NCBI GenBank assembly: GCA_009760855.2 | Contig: WPIO01000056.1 | Span: 2,440,001-2,492,500 of the forward strand | DNA: 52,500 nt | Direction: 5' to 3' | Origin: Cristatella mucedo | Taxonomy: Eukaryota > Bryozoa > Phylactolaemata > Cristatellidae | Shown: positions 19,506 to 29,436 of the stretch, in pieces | Layout of the letters: every line of letters begins with the position of its first letter | Numbering within the stretch: the stretch's first letter is position 1 | The notes under the pieces: model-generated | What the model was told of the DNA's origin: nothing | What the model saw: only the letters and a program-made list of their open reading frames with translations | Databases searched by the model: none | Translations under genes and position numbers: made by a program

Positions 19506-19695
19506 CAGTTGGCACGGATAGAGCGGATTATTCGTCACAAGGTGGATTCGGGCGAATCAAAACGGCCCCGAGGTCGTGGGTTCGAATACTGTGGTGGGCG
19601 ATCCTTTATCGCCACTGCAAGTGGTGGTGATAGCCGTAAAGGCTCTTCTGTCGCTATACAAAAAGAAGCTGTTAAATCAGCTGATATTTATTTAT
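19506..19695 (+). mobile_element. SINE family B (tRNA-derived)
   Basis: Shares with the copy at 50777-50967 a B-box region CGTGGGTTCGAAT, the body ATCGCCACTGCAAG, GGCTCTTCTGT, and an AAGAAGCTGTTAAATCAGCT end followed by ATTT repeats. The head is diverged. Confidence 0.82.
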
Positions 19696-20100
19696 TTATA
19701 GTACACGCGACCGTAGATCGCAAGGCCAAAATTCAGGGCCCCCAGCGCCAGATGATGTCACAAGCAGTCGCAGTAGATGAAGCAAGCCGCAGTAGCAGGG
19801 CGGTTGAGCCTGGCATCGCCCTGTTTCTCTATCTCACTTCCATCCGTCCTGTCCCGGAGCTATCCCGCTAGCTCGTGCGTCTACGTTGTGGAGAACGAAT
19901 GGTGACTTCCGAGCACCTGGAATAGGCTACAGACCGGGCAGAGTGACTCACACGAGTTTTTCGCTACCAATAGCGACGTAAGCTCATGGCGGGACCGAGG
20001 TCACGGCCATCACGGTATGGCTGATTAAGCCGAGGACCCCCAGCAGAGGATCCTAAAGAAATCCGACTTTCACGCTCACTATGAGACAGAGCGATTGACT
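19696..20100. other. spacer, nothing recognised
   Basis: No exon, RNA or repeat family recognised. Confidence 0.4.
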
Positions 20101-20160
20101 CGGTTCTGTCCGGTTCTGTCCGGTTCTGTCCGGTTCTGTCCGGTTCTGTCCGGTTCTGTC
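20101..20160. repeat. 10-bp tandem repeat, six perfect copies
   Basis: CGGTTCTGTC repeated six times without mismatch, which suggests a recent expansion. Confidence 0.97.
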
Positions 20161-20439
20161 CGGTGCAGGGTGACAGAAACGCCTTGCCTGCGATCACTCC
20201 CATGAGCCAAGGCAACGATGACGATGCGGGCAGGCATCGATTAGTACGATCGCAGCCTCCAGCGGCTAGCCGGATGTCACTGCTCGAGTGTTGACGCAAC
20301 AGCAATCGGTAAGAGAACAATAATATTGGCAGGAGGGCCAGCGTCAAAACCCCTGCTTACTAGTATACTATAAATTATATATTATAAACTATATACTATA
20401 TAGTATATACTATTGTTGCATTGAAACCTACCTTTCCAT

Positions 20440-20530
20440 TTGCAGCTAATGTAAAGCGCCTAGAGAGAGATTGAGTTCTCTGAGGGCGCTTTATCAAGTG
20501 CATTATTATTATTATTGTTATTATTATTAT
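20440..20530 (+). mobile_element. LINE/SINE 3-prime tail fragment
   Basis: TGCAGCTAATGTAAAGCGCC, TTGAGTTCTCTGAGGGCGCT, then ATT repeats. Confidence 0.8.
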
Positions 20531-20674
20531 ATCATATACTCATCATCATATTTCACTCATCTGCTTGCTCGAGGGCCTGAAGATCGGCAGTGCAGAAAAG
20601 TACTTGCAAAATCCCTCAAGTAATAGTTTCAGCTCATAAATTCCAATATGGATAACCAAAGGGCTATCGTAGGC

Positions 20675-20818
20675 ATAACTTTTGATCCTGGAGCTCAGAT
20701 AAATTAACGCGCAACTTAAAGACCATTGGCGACAGAAGCTTTAGCTCTGATTGAGATTTCTGAGATTGAGTTCTCTGAGGGCGCTTTATCAAGTGCATTA
20801 TTATTATTATTATTACTT
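20675..20818 (+). mobile_element. LINE 3-prime end with internal deletion
   Basis: Starts TTTGATCCTGGAGCTCAGAT (seen inverted near 28750), continues with GACCATTGGCGACAGAAGCT, then jumps to the shared tail GAGTTCTCTGAGGGCGCTTT and ATT repeats. This physically links the LINE body to the tail used by SINE-A. Confidence 0.82.
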
Positions 20819-20844
20819 CTACGATCTAGGTGAAAAGTGTTCCG

Positions 20845-21075
20845 GTTCCGGCTGCATGTCAGATCTACTCCATCACCAGGCTAAGCATCGAACCATCCGC
20901 TTTTCGGAATCTAAACGTGCATATGTACCTCAGACGGCCCTCAAATCTTTTGGAGACCACACCCTTAGTTAGTATGTTCCAATCAGGCTTGCGACTGGCG
21001 TTGCGACATCCCCTGACTTGATGACATTTAAAAACCAGCTAAGAAAGCGTCTTTTTATTGTAGCATTCAGTGGGT
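20845..21075 (+). mobile_element. LINE ORF2 C-terminal fragment
   Basis: Encodes a decayed SGLRLALRHP...LMTFKNQLRKRLFI region, the usual extreme C-terminus of CR1/L2-like LINE proteins (Pro-rich turn, then FK..L+..LF). Similar to the plus-strand fragment at 28775-28990. Confidence 0.75.
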
Positions 21076-21923
21076 CCATGCGATCCGTCCCTTATTTTCT
21101 TATGGATGTTGAAACCGTGTCTGCTGCCCCCAGCCATACGTGCATGCTGATCATGTGCACGTCACCTCTAACCTTGCTATGCTTGTTAATACACAGTCTT
21201 AAATAGCGGGTTACTCTCCTTAGCAGTCGCTCCATTACGCCAAAGCAGAATACATTTTTCATATTTTTCAAAAACTTTTCATGTGAGAATACCAATCTTA
21301 ATTTCAAATCGGTGAGATGCGATGACCCACCAGGTATGGTGGCTGCTTTTCATGACCTCGTCGGTCCCGAGCCTCGGCGCGGTCCTCTTTCGCCGATTCG
21401 GGAAGATTAGCAGCGAACGCTAATGCACCGCCTTCCAGGAACACAGAAACATACACGTGCCACAAAGCTGGATAGAAACCTCTTTCGTTAGGCCTCCGCT
21501 CAGAGTCGAGCAGCCCGCTTACTAAGTCGTCCCCGACGCGGTACTATTCCAGCATCGTCTCCTGGCTCGGTCCACTCTGCCGCTTCGGCTGAAATAGCTT
21601 TTAGTTTGACATTCTCCCTAACGGCAGGTACACGATACCATGCAGAAGCAGGCTCAAAGACGTACGGGCCTTTGCCGCCCGCTAATTTAATATCACTGCC
21701 GTAAATCTAAACAGCCCATAAACCAACGGCAGTGTCATAATCTCGGCTGGCCCATAAATCACTTTAAGCCATAAACTGGCCGTGGGAGGCATAACAATGC
21801 AATAAACGCTATGGAAGCATAAGCCACTAACATCTGAAGATAGCCACACTTACGGATATCTCACGGTATACTTTTTAAATGATCTGCAGTGCTGTAATGT
21901 CTCCGGCAATAGGGAAATATTAA
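21076..21923. other. spacer upstream of duplication unit 1
   Basis: No gene recognised. A possible very degenerate SINE-B piece lies near 21303-21370 (GGCTGCTTTTCATGACCTCG). Confidence 0.4.
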
Positions 21924-22136
21924 CTTGACAGCTGAGGCTCGATTAAGAACTATGAGCTTTGCAGCTGAATGGGGATGCATAAGCCTCAGCTTATGAGATA
22001 AGCCTCAACTTATGAGATAAGCCTCGATAAGCTGAGGCTTATGAACCTTGAACTTGACACCTGAGATTATTGATTATGGCCATTATTATATTATTGTTAA
22101 TGGTTAGTGTGACTTATGACCTGGCTGCTATATAAA
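21924..22136 (+). promoter_or_regulatory. TRIM unit 1 promoter with GATA sites, hairpin and TATA box
   Basis: Block conserved ahead of all three units. TATATAAA lies at 22129-22136. AGATAAG (21996, 22015) and CGATAAG (22025) fit GATA-factor sites. A perfect 17-bp inverted repeat has arms 21978-21994 and 22027-22043, enclosing the GATA words. Confidence 0.75.
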
Positions 22137-22159
22137 GCTTGTGCCTTACCTCAGCAGCA

Positions 22160-22185
22160 GTCTTCGAGCAACGGTCTGCTGGTCG
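22160..22185 (+). other. TRIM unit 1 non-coding first exon (approximate 5-prime end)
   Basis: The sequence between the expected start (about 30 bases after the TATA box) and donor GGTCG/GTGAGT (intron from 22186). The TATA-to-donor spacing is the same in unit 2 and one base longer in unit 3. The likely acceptor is ACCTTTGAAG ending at 24420, 7 bases before the ATG. Confidence 0.6.
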
Positions 22186-22750
22186 GTGAGTCTAGCGCTG
22201 AGCGTGAGCTTTTGTAAGCCTGTTAGCAAGTCATCAGGAAGCCTACCGGTTGTACCAGCTGTGAAATGCAGGTTATTGATGTGCTTTCACTAATACCGTG
22301 CTGTTACTAGCGCTGCGTGCGGAAATATTTACTGCTGCGTTTTATCGTCGGCGTATTGCTAGCTTCAGGTCTTTGGACATTGCAAGCGTTGTGCCGCTAC
22401 AAGAACTAGTGAGGGTACCGCGGTCATAACGGCGCGTATTGTCCCGTCTTAAAAGTTCGTATCCTAGTCTGGTGTTTGAGCAGACCTTCGCTAAATTGAC
22501 GATAATACTTTTTTTTGTTACAAGTGCAGAATTTTGGGCATTACCGGCCGACTGAGTCCGGGATTAGTGGACATGCTCTTAGGATTTCTCGTCTGGCAAG
22601 CACATGTGAATGATTTATTTGACTTAAAGTGACTTGGGAGTATGTTTTCAAAATAGCCAGTTAATGCATGCCGGTTTTTAGTTGGTTACGGACTCCATGA
22701 GCCTGTACTTGCAGCTTCCAGCTGACTCAGTTCAAACTTGTCAAATCATC

Positions 22751-22905
22751 GCCGAGCTGGTTTGGTCTTGCGGTTAAGGTGCTCGCCACGACCAAGGTCT
22801 GACTGAGGTCGTGGGCTCGAGCCCCAAGGCATATGTGAAGCGCCTGAATAGAGATTAAGTTCTCTTGGGGCGCTATATAAATGAATTATTTTAAATGAAT
22901 TATAT
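22751..22905 (+). mobile_element. SINE family A
   Basis: Full structure from GCCGAGCTGGTTTGGTC through GTGGGCTCGAGCCCC and GAAGCGCCTGAATAGAGATT to CGCTATATAAATGAATTAT. Absent from the equivalent place in units 2 and 3, so it was inserted after the duplication. Confidence 0.9.
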
Positions 22906-23334
22906 TAAGTGTAAGGTGATCTTACTCCATGACCTAGGTCGTTGGTTAGAGTCTCGAGCAAATGATTATGTGTGGCCTATGCAACCAAGATAGGTAGCTG
23001 TCATGGTTTTTTGTCGTCCTGTGAACTGAGCTGTTTAATCATCAAACCCCTTCAACTTTTTACTCCATAGATACATGTAAGATTGCAAAGATGTGACTTC
23101 TAGACAGGATATCACAGACAAGCTGGTGTATGCATTTATTAGATGCCATTTCGACTTTTAAGTCATCCCTCAGTTATAATAATAATAATAATAATAATAT
23201 AAAAAGAATACTACTTGCATGCTGCCGCTAACCACTAACCACTAGCATGCTGACCGTGTGCATGTCACCCTTAACCACGTTGTTCTTGCTGTTTATTGAG
23301 CACGCTACGTCTCACCATCCGATCGTGCTTCCGT

Positions 23335-23412
23335 TGCAGCAAATGTAAAATGCCTAGAAAGAGATTGAGTTCCATGAGGGCGTTGTATAAAGTGTCTTAT
23401 TATTATTATTAA
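23335..23412 (+). mobile_element. LINE/SINE 3-prime tail fragment
   Basis: GCAGCAAATGTAAAATGCCT, a GAGATTGAGTTCCATGAGGG word, then ATT repeats. Confidence 0.78.
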
Positions 23413-24427
23413 TAAATGTGTCACCCTCAAAAGACTTAGTCTGTCAATGCACTTTAAATACGCTGCCAAGAAAGGCGAAATGGTTAGTGGTAGTTTAATG
23501 ACAACAAGCAGAGGTTACAGATAATAGGCATAGGCTCAGCATGCAAATATGGTCAGTGGCAGCATGCACAGTGTCAACACTCATAAGCACGTACATGACG
23601 AATCACATAGATCCACTGAATGCTGTGATAAATAGACGCGCAGTTTTAGCTTCATTTTAAATGTCAAGTCAGGGGATGTTGTGGCGTCAGTTGGGAACGA
23701 GCTCAGGAATTCGGTAGCATACAAACTGAAGGCAGGGTCTAATAATAATAAAATAGAGAAATAGAGCCACGGACCTATAAACTCTATAAACGACTGAAAG
23801 CTGCGAGATGTCTAGGCCAGGATGCATTGCTTGCATGTCAGATGCATGTGGGTTGTGCCTTGTAAAAAATGAGTAATAATTTTTAATAATTTTGATCCAC
23901 TCTAGAAATTTCTATCGATGAGATTCTTAGCTATAAAATCTCACGCAGATCAATTATTACAAAAATCTGCTAACGGTAATGCACTTAATAATAATTCCGT
24001 GTTGCTATTCACTCCCTAGCCACTAAATTATTCTCTGTTAGTTGCCTACATCCTACCAATTATACACCTTGGAATGCATTCGTCTTATCGAAACATGAGG
24101 AGGAGAGTCAGTTGATTCTGTCAGTTGAACTAGATCACAAGCTACCAAATACCTACACCATTGAATGCATTGGTTGTGTCAAGACATAAGGATAAGATAG
24201 CTGGCAGATGCTGATGAAGTCAAAAGGTGTTTGCCCAAATATGAACAGTGAGTTACATAATATGAAGAAGTGACATTTCTTGAGGGTTTCTGGTCCAGTC
24301 CATTTAATTTTATTAAAAATGTCTGCTGTAGAGATATTTCTATACGCTGTGCTCCAAGTTGCCTCGTTTTTTAATGTGTGTAGCTGCTCTGCTAGCCAGA
24401 TTCTTATTGTACCTTTGAAGATTCGCC
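23413..24427. other. TRIM unit 1, 5-prime intron
   Basis: Intronic by the two-exon model. The last ~600 bases are clearly homologous to 33.64-34.22 kb and 41.32-42.01 kb. Nothing else recognised. Confidence 0.5.
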
Positions 24428-25731
24428 ATGGCACAAGAGCTTTCAGTGCATCGACTTGCATCAATAGATGAGCGCCTGCTTTCTTGCATCGTTTGTGGAC
24501 AAATTGCACAGCAGCCTCTGCTGCTGCGATGCCTTCATAGCTGCTGCAACAGCTGCGCCGACCGTGCTGCAGCAGCAGAAGGCTCAATGACCGTGCACTG
24601 TATAGCCTGTGATGTACCCACCGACTTCAGTTCAGTAAAGCATCACAACGGTTTTATCGCCGAGTTGGTGAGACGTGTTACAATGCTGACAAATGTTGAC
24701 AAGTGCAGCCTCTGCAGAGAAGAAGGAAGCTCTAACGAGCCAGCAGACGTATGGTGCCAGCAGTGTCAGAGTTCCTTGTGCATAGCCTGCTTACTTGGCC
24801 ATAACCAATACATCAAGAATCATACGACCATTGAGCTTGAACGGATCACGAGCTGGAGTGATGCCCTGCAGGCCGAAGGTCAGCGGCATTGCCCTCAGCA
24901 CCAGAAGCCGCTGGATCTGCTGTGCTTCGATTGCAAGCAAGCCAAGTGCCCCGACTGCTCCAGGCAGTGTGAGGTCTCGGGTCACTCGGCTCCACAGCTG
25001 CTGAAGGGACCCAAAGCCGACGCTTACGTAAAGGATGCAAGGGAAAGCATACACCGTCTGCTTGACCTTGTGAATGGCAAAACTGTAAAGCTGCTGCAGA
25101 CCAGGAATCTGGTCAAAGACGTCCAATCGACTGGTGCCATCCATCTGGACGAACTCAAAAGAAAGAAGAAGTATGCAGTGGATGCGTTGAGTAGAGCCTT
25201 TGATGATTGTGAGAGCAAGCTCAAGGACTGCTACGGCCAGCACGAGGAGAGCGCTGCCACCCTGCAAAGTCTGGCCGAAAAAGTGCACCAGTCTGTGATT
25301 CACGCGTCCGCATACATCAGCAGCCTCACTGCTGTAGCGTGCGACCCTGATTTGCTGGATCAGAACGTGACCTCTTGGTCACGTCTCGAAGGGCTTTCGA
25401 AGCAACTGGATAGCTTCAAAGATGTACCAGCTGCGGAAATGCTCGTCACACTAAGTGGATCTCTGCCTCAGGATTTAAATGATGTGATCGCCTCGTGGAC
25501 AGGAACTCCGAAGCTGACTGCAGGTAACCACTTTCGAAGAGCTGCAGCCGTTGCGTGGTTTGTCTCAACGCACCGACACGAAAATCTTGCCGACGTTCCA
25601 AATTTTCAATCGTTGAGACATTTCTCTTTGTAGACTGTCTTGGCCGAGTTATTGATGGAGTTATCGCGTCAAAGGGCGATGATAGAGCAAGTGCATTTTC
25701 AGATGAGCTCACGTCGTTTGGACACCAATAA
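24428..25731 (+). CDS. TRIM-like protein, copy 1: RING, two B-boxes, coiled coil, short tail
   Basis: Probable RING-type E3 ubiquitin ligase of the tripartite-motif class, cytosolic or nuclear. Exon 24428-25523 joins exon 25634-25731 in phase 1 (donor CAG/GTAACC, acceptor CTCTTTGTAG) to give 397 residues. RING: C-x2-C (CIVC), then RCLHSCCNSC and CIAC, all eight ligands present. B-box 1: CSLC...WCQQC...CIAC...H...H. B-box 2: CPQH...CFDC...CPDC...H. A helical, coiled-coil-like region follows (about residues 190-330). Start chosen at ATG 24428, directly after the likely leader-exon acceptor. Unspliced read-through would give 401 residues ending within the intron. The short exon ends here because the next donor, CAG/GTGAGC in copies 2 and 3, is CAG/ATGAGC; translation runs to TAA 25729-25731 and AATAAA follows at 25782. 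The copy therefore lacks the C-terminal domain exon seen in copies 2 and 3. Confidence 0.87.
25634..25731 (+). CDS. TRIM copy 1, second coding exon
   Basis: Frame is shared with copies 2 and 3 (DCLGR/DCLDR...), which supports the small intron. Read-through past a lost donor gives a private C-terminus. Confidence 0.75.
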
Positions 25732-25781
25732 TCAAGAACCTACTGGTGCCGAGCCACAAATTTGCTAGCTGCACGGTTCTG

Positions 25782-25787
25782 AATAAA
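25782..25787 (+). terminator. poly(A) signal AATAAA, TRIM copy 1
   Basis: Fifty bases after the stop. Copies 2 and 3 have GAGTGC- and TAGTAA-type sequence here, so the hexamer is private to copy 1. Confidence 0.7.
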
Positions 25788-27584
25788 GCTTTCAGGGCCG
25801 CTTGACATATACGCTTGCCATGATTAGCACAATGCGGCTATTCGTTAGTTACCCTTTGCTAAATTTCCCACATTCGAACTCAATCAACTATGTCATCTCT
25901 GCTATGCTGCACCGCTCTGCCATCCAGCGGTGTCGGCAAGGTTATTGATATGTATATATACTTATATTGCTGTATGGGGATCCCACACTGCAATGTCCCG
26001 TGTACGCTTGCATAAATGAAGTTCGCTTATTCCAGTGACAAGATGCAGCTATTACATATTATATTATATGTTATATATAGATATTGTTGGCCATGAGGTA
26101 ATTCAAGACTGACTATTTGATGTATGATTAATCAAATTAAAGAGGTTGGTATTAAGCTTGTATTTTTGCACTTCTATTAGCCATGTCATGGGCTCGACGC
26201 TAATGGGTCGTAGGCTCCATCGGTACCTAGAGGCTAGAACCTCGGTCACAGCCTGAACTGGAGCAGTCGTCTGGACTCCAGCAGGCTGCGAGTCAGCATT
26301 TCGTTTTTGGTGCAGCAGCAGCGGATGAGTAGATCAGCCTTTTACAGACAAGTACTAAAATTAAGCACTGCCCCTTGTTATTGCAATATATTAAATCATA
26401 TCCTTTATCTCTTATGCCTTACTAGCGTTTTATGGACAGCTCGAAATTAGATTAATACTAAGCTTTAAGCGATTTTCTCAGGAGAATCTTAGCAGTAAAG
26501 GCGAGGTACTCAGCGGAATTTATGGTGGAATGAAACAGTTTTTTCCGAATAACCACCGGCTTTCCAGCATACGGATTTATAGATTTGCCACAGGTTTAGG
26601 GGGTTTCATGCTGCCAGCATCAAAGCTCGGATCCATTATACTGATGAGATCTTCGGAAGAAAGGATGCTGGCATCCTTACATCCCCGGTCTCTCCGGAAT
26701 TCCACTGAATCGGGCACAAGACCCCCTAAGCGCCACAGATAACAATGGGTTGCATGAGCCTCTCGATGTTTCAATTACTCTATTGCTATTATACTAGCAT
26801 TGCAAATATGAATAAAAAATATCAGTTAGGGTGACGAGCCAACATATTTTCGAGCCGTCCTTGGCTGTCCCTTTCTCTATTGCTTCAATCCCACGGTCTC
26901 CGTGATCTGAGTAGTGCTTCCTAATTTCCATTCGTAATGCGAAATGCCCTCTTTTGGCTTCTGTATCCAAAGCGAAAGCAGCTTCAGCAGTCTCAGTATG
27001 CTGTAAGGCATACTTGTATTCCGTGGCTTGCCCGAGCTCTGGATTAACATGCGCATAGCCGTTACCGCCTCCCCCTTACTTCCTTCCGCTTGGCCGGCAA
27101 TAAAGGATCATCGGCAGCAAGACTGAAATCCACGAATCGTGGATCGCGAAGTTCGAGCACCGGAAGCACCGGAAGTGGGCATTACAACGCTGCCATCTGA
27201 GAGATCTCGAGGCTCCTGCAGGAAAGTTTCCGATTCACTCGTGCTCAAGATGTCTGCCGGTCAAGCAAGTTACAGTTTGTGCATTGCAGTGAACACCTGG
27301 GGAGGGACACGGTCGACACGGATGGACAACAGGATAAGTTGTGCTATACATGAGTCGTGTTTACGACCTCGAAAAGTGGCTGGCTTGGACGTAGTTGGGT
27401 GTAGCTTGCCGTTCGCCTTTCCTTGGTTGAGCACTTTTAGCCATCAGCTGCATAGTGCTACCACCACTATAGCAGTTGTATCCCCTCATTGCTTGCTCTC
27501 CATCTATTTCGCCGGTATTGAGCGCCACAGGCATCTCGACTGCCTCTAGATTAGTTCACTTTTTATTAAACTATTTAAACATGT
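25788..27584. other. unit 1 downstream sequence (former intron)
   Basis: Homologous along its length to the large intron of units 2 and 3. The frames at 26530 and 27139 have no family resemblance. Confidence 0.55.
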
Positions 27585-27722
27585 AAATGAATTTTTTAGA
27601 GCGTCCTAAGAGAACAGAGTCTCTATAAAGGCGCTTCACGCATGCCACAGGGCTCGAGCTCACGACCTCGGCCAGACCTCGGTTGTGGTGAGAACCTTAA
27701 CCACTGGCCAAACCAGCACGGC
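27585..27722 (-). mobile_element. SINE family A, shared with unit 2
   Basis: Reverse-strand copy with head CTGGTTTGGCCAGTGG and tail CTCTTAGGACGCTC. Flanking sequence (ACTTTCTGGTTAATCATTCT side) matches that at 37757-37820, so the insertion predates the unit 1/unit 2 duplication. Confidence 0.85.
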
Positions 27723-27969
27723 GATTAGAAGAAAGAAAGGCCTTACTTGAGACTGATTGTGGAAACACACCACTTTCTGGTTAATCATTCTCTCTAGCAT
27801 AATTTAACAGAAGCAGTTTATTTATACAGTCAATCGCTGCTAGCAAGTTTCTGTGCACCTGTCCATCTCTTCCTTGTCCCTTAGTCATAGCCCAGGGATA
27901 AGGAGATGGCAATCCATGGCCAACTTCCAGTGATCGCGGTAACTGTAAAGGCTGTCAAGCGATTACATA

Positions 27970-28150
27970 AATATGAAAAAATTAAAACTAGCTGATTTAA
28001 CAGCCTCTCTCTTGTATAGCGATAGAAGAGCCTTTACGGCTATTACCACCGCTTGCAGTGGCGATCGCCAGCCGCAGGATTCGAACCCGCGACCTCAGGA
28101 CCGAGTTCACGAAAAGCAGCCGCGTCACCTAGTATGCCATCACAGATCAC
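27970..28150 (-). mobile_element. SINE family B
   Basis: Reverse-strand copy: the inverted B-box GGATTCGAACCCGCGACCTC and the body complement GGCTATTACCACCGCTTGCA. Sits where homology to unit 2 stops. Confidence 0.85.
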
Positions 28151-28239
28151 CAGAAAGATAAGCGAATGCTTATTGTGTCTAGTAGATTAAAAAACCTAGG
28201 GGGTCATCAGGGAAGTTATATTATTTTTTTGCATAGCCT

Positions 28240-28300
28240 GCAGCTTGAAGGTGCTCGCCCCGACCACGATCAGGCTGAGATCGTGGGCCTATCGTCGCGT
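28240..28300 (+). mobile_element. SINE family A head fragment
   Basis: AAGGTGCTCGCCCCGACCAC followed by CTGAGATCGTGGGCC: only the tRNA-like head remains. Confidence 0.65.
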
Positions 28301-28384
28301 GAACATTTATTCTGGTCATTTTTAATTGTCATCTAAAGGTATAAATCCGACTGCCTTTTTAGTGGCGCTGCGACTTGTTAAGCA

Positions 28385-28768
28385 CACAAATTATGTAATT
28401 TATCTCCGTCTGTAACTCCACAAAGCCACAAAGACCATGTGGGTGTTACGCAGGAGAGCTTTGTATAGCCCACTCACAGCCTAGGCGGCTTTCAGTACGA
28501 ATTCGGTAGCCAACAGACTTTTTCTCACTCAGCAAAGAGAAAGTGGGAAGCATTTCACAGTCAGGAGAGCAGTTGAGGTAGTAAGTAACATGGAAGTAGC
28601 AGCTCAGGACAGCTGAAAAGGATGAGCCATAGTCGGCAGCAGGGGAGTAGTTGGCGTTGCGTAAGAATTGTGGAAGCGAGTTCCACTGTCTGGGACCTGC
28701 AGAGCTAAAGCTTCGGTCGCCAATGGTCTGTAAGTTGAGTTAATTTATCTGAGCTCCAGGATCAAAGG
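28385..28768 (-). mobile_element. LINE 3-prime UTR fragment
   Basis: Reverse complement of the LINE 3-prime region at about 810-1145 (for example AATTGTGGAAGCGAGTTCCA), extending into the TTTGATCCTGGAGCTCAGAT block seen at 20683. Confidence 0.88.
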
Positions 28769-28774
28769 TGCCCT

Positions 28775-29000
28775 CTTCCGCCAGGCTAAGCATTGCACCA
28801 CCCGCTTTACGGAGCCTAATTGTTTACAAGTAGCTCGTACAAACCTTAAATCTTTCGGAGATCCGAAGCCTTTAGTTTGTATTCACCCAAAGCGCGGAAA
28901 TCCCTCCTGACTTTCATCGCGACATCTGCTTTAACTTGATCACATTTAAAAAGCAACTAAAATACGCCACCATTTATCGCAGCATTTTCTGGGTCGGCTC
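28775..29000 (+). mobile_element. LINE ORF2 C-terminal fragment, head-to-head with the previous one
   Basis: Matches 20860-21060 in order (CCAGGCTAAGCATTG, AAATCTTTCGGAGA, TTTAAAAAGCAACTAAAA). Confidence 0.78.
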
Positions 29001-29436
29001 CGGCACCGCGGAAAGAGATGGCCGACAAACACGATTGTCACGCTCGCAGAGCGTTTACTCGGCCCTTTCCAGCGAAGAATTACAGGAAAACCATGCCTGC
29101 AATGACTTCAACGAGCCAAAGTCATAATACTGCAAGGGCCTAGGGAATAAGTAGCACAATCCCAGCCACCGAAGGCAAACAGGATGCCACTGCTCGAGTG
29201 TTGACGAAAAAGTAGCCGGCAAGAGATTATTAACATGGGCTCAAAGGACGGCGTGAAAATGTCTGCTAAACCTGACGCAAACTATTGCGGTGGCCTGCAT
29301 GCAGCCTTAACTAGCGGGCTATTCTTCATAGCTGCGGCTGCATCCGGGCAGCCATTGGTATACAGAGGCTCAGCTACCTATAAGCTTACCCTGCTGACAG
29401 GCTGCTTGTCAGCGGACTAGCTCGGACCTGTAGACA
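29001..29436. other. spacer, nothing recognised
   Basis: No supported gene. Confidence 0.35.

Larger units (their letters stand above)
21924..27960 (+). repeat. TRIM duplication unit 1
   Basis: First of three tandem segments sharing promoter, introns, exons and downstream sequence in the same order. Shared landmarks include the promoter block, the TCCGGGATTAGTGGA-type word near 22556, the 5-prime intron end (24.1-24.4 kb), the coding exons, the AATAACCACCGGCTTTCCAG word at 26549, and TAGCCCAGGGATAAG near 27890. Homology to unit 2 is lost near 27.96 kb, where a SINE begins, so the third coding exon is missing. Confidence 0.85.

Noticed and set aside
24428-25633. Single-exon 401-residue TRIM copy 1
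   Set aside because: The last 35 residues are intronic: a GTAACC donor and CTTTGTAG acceptor bracket them, and the frame after the acceptor is conserved in all three copies. A retained-intron form remains possible.
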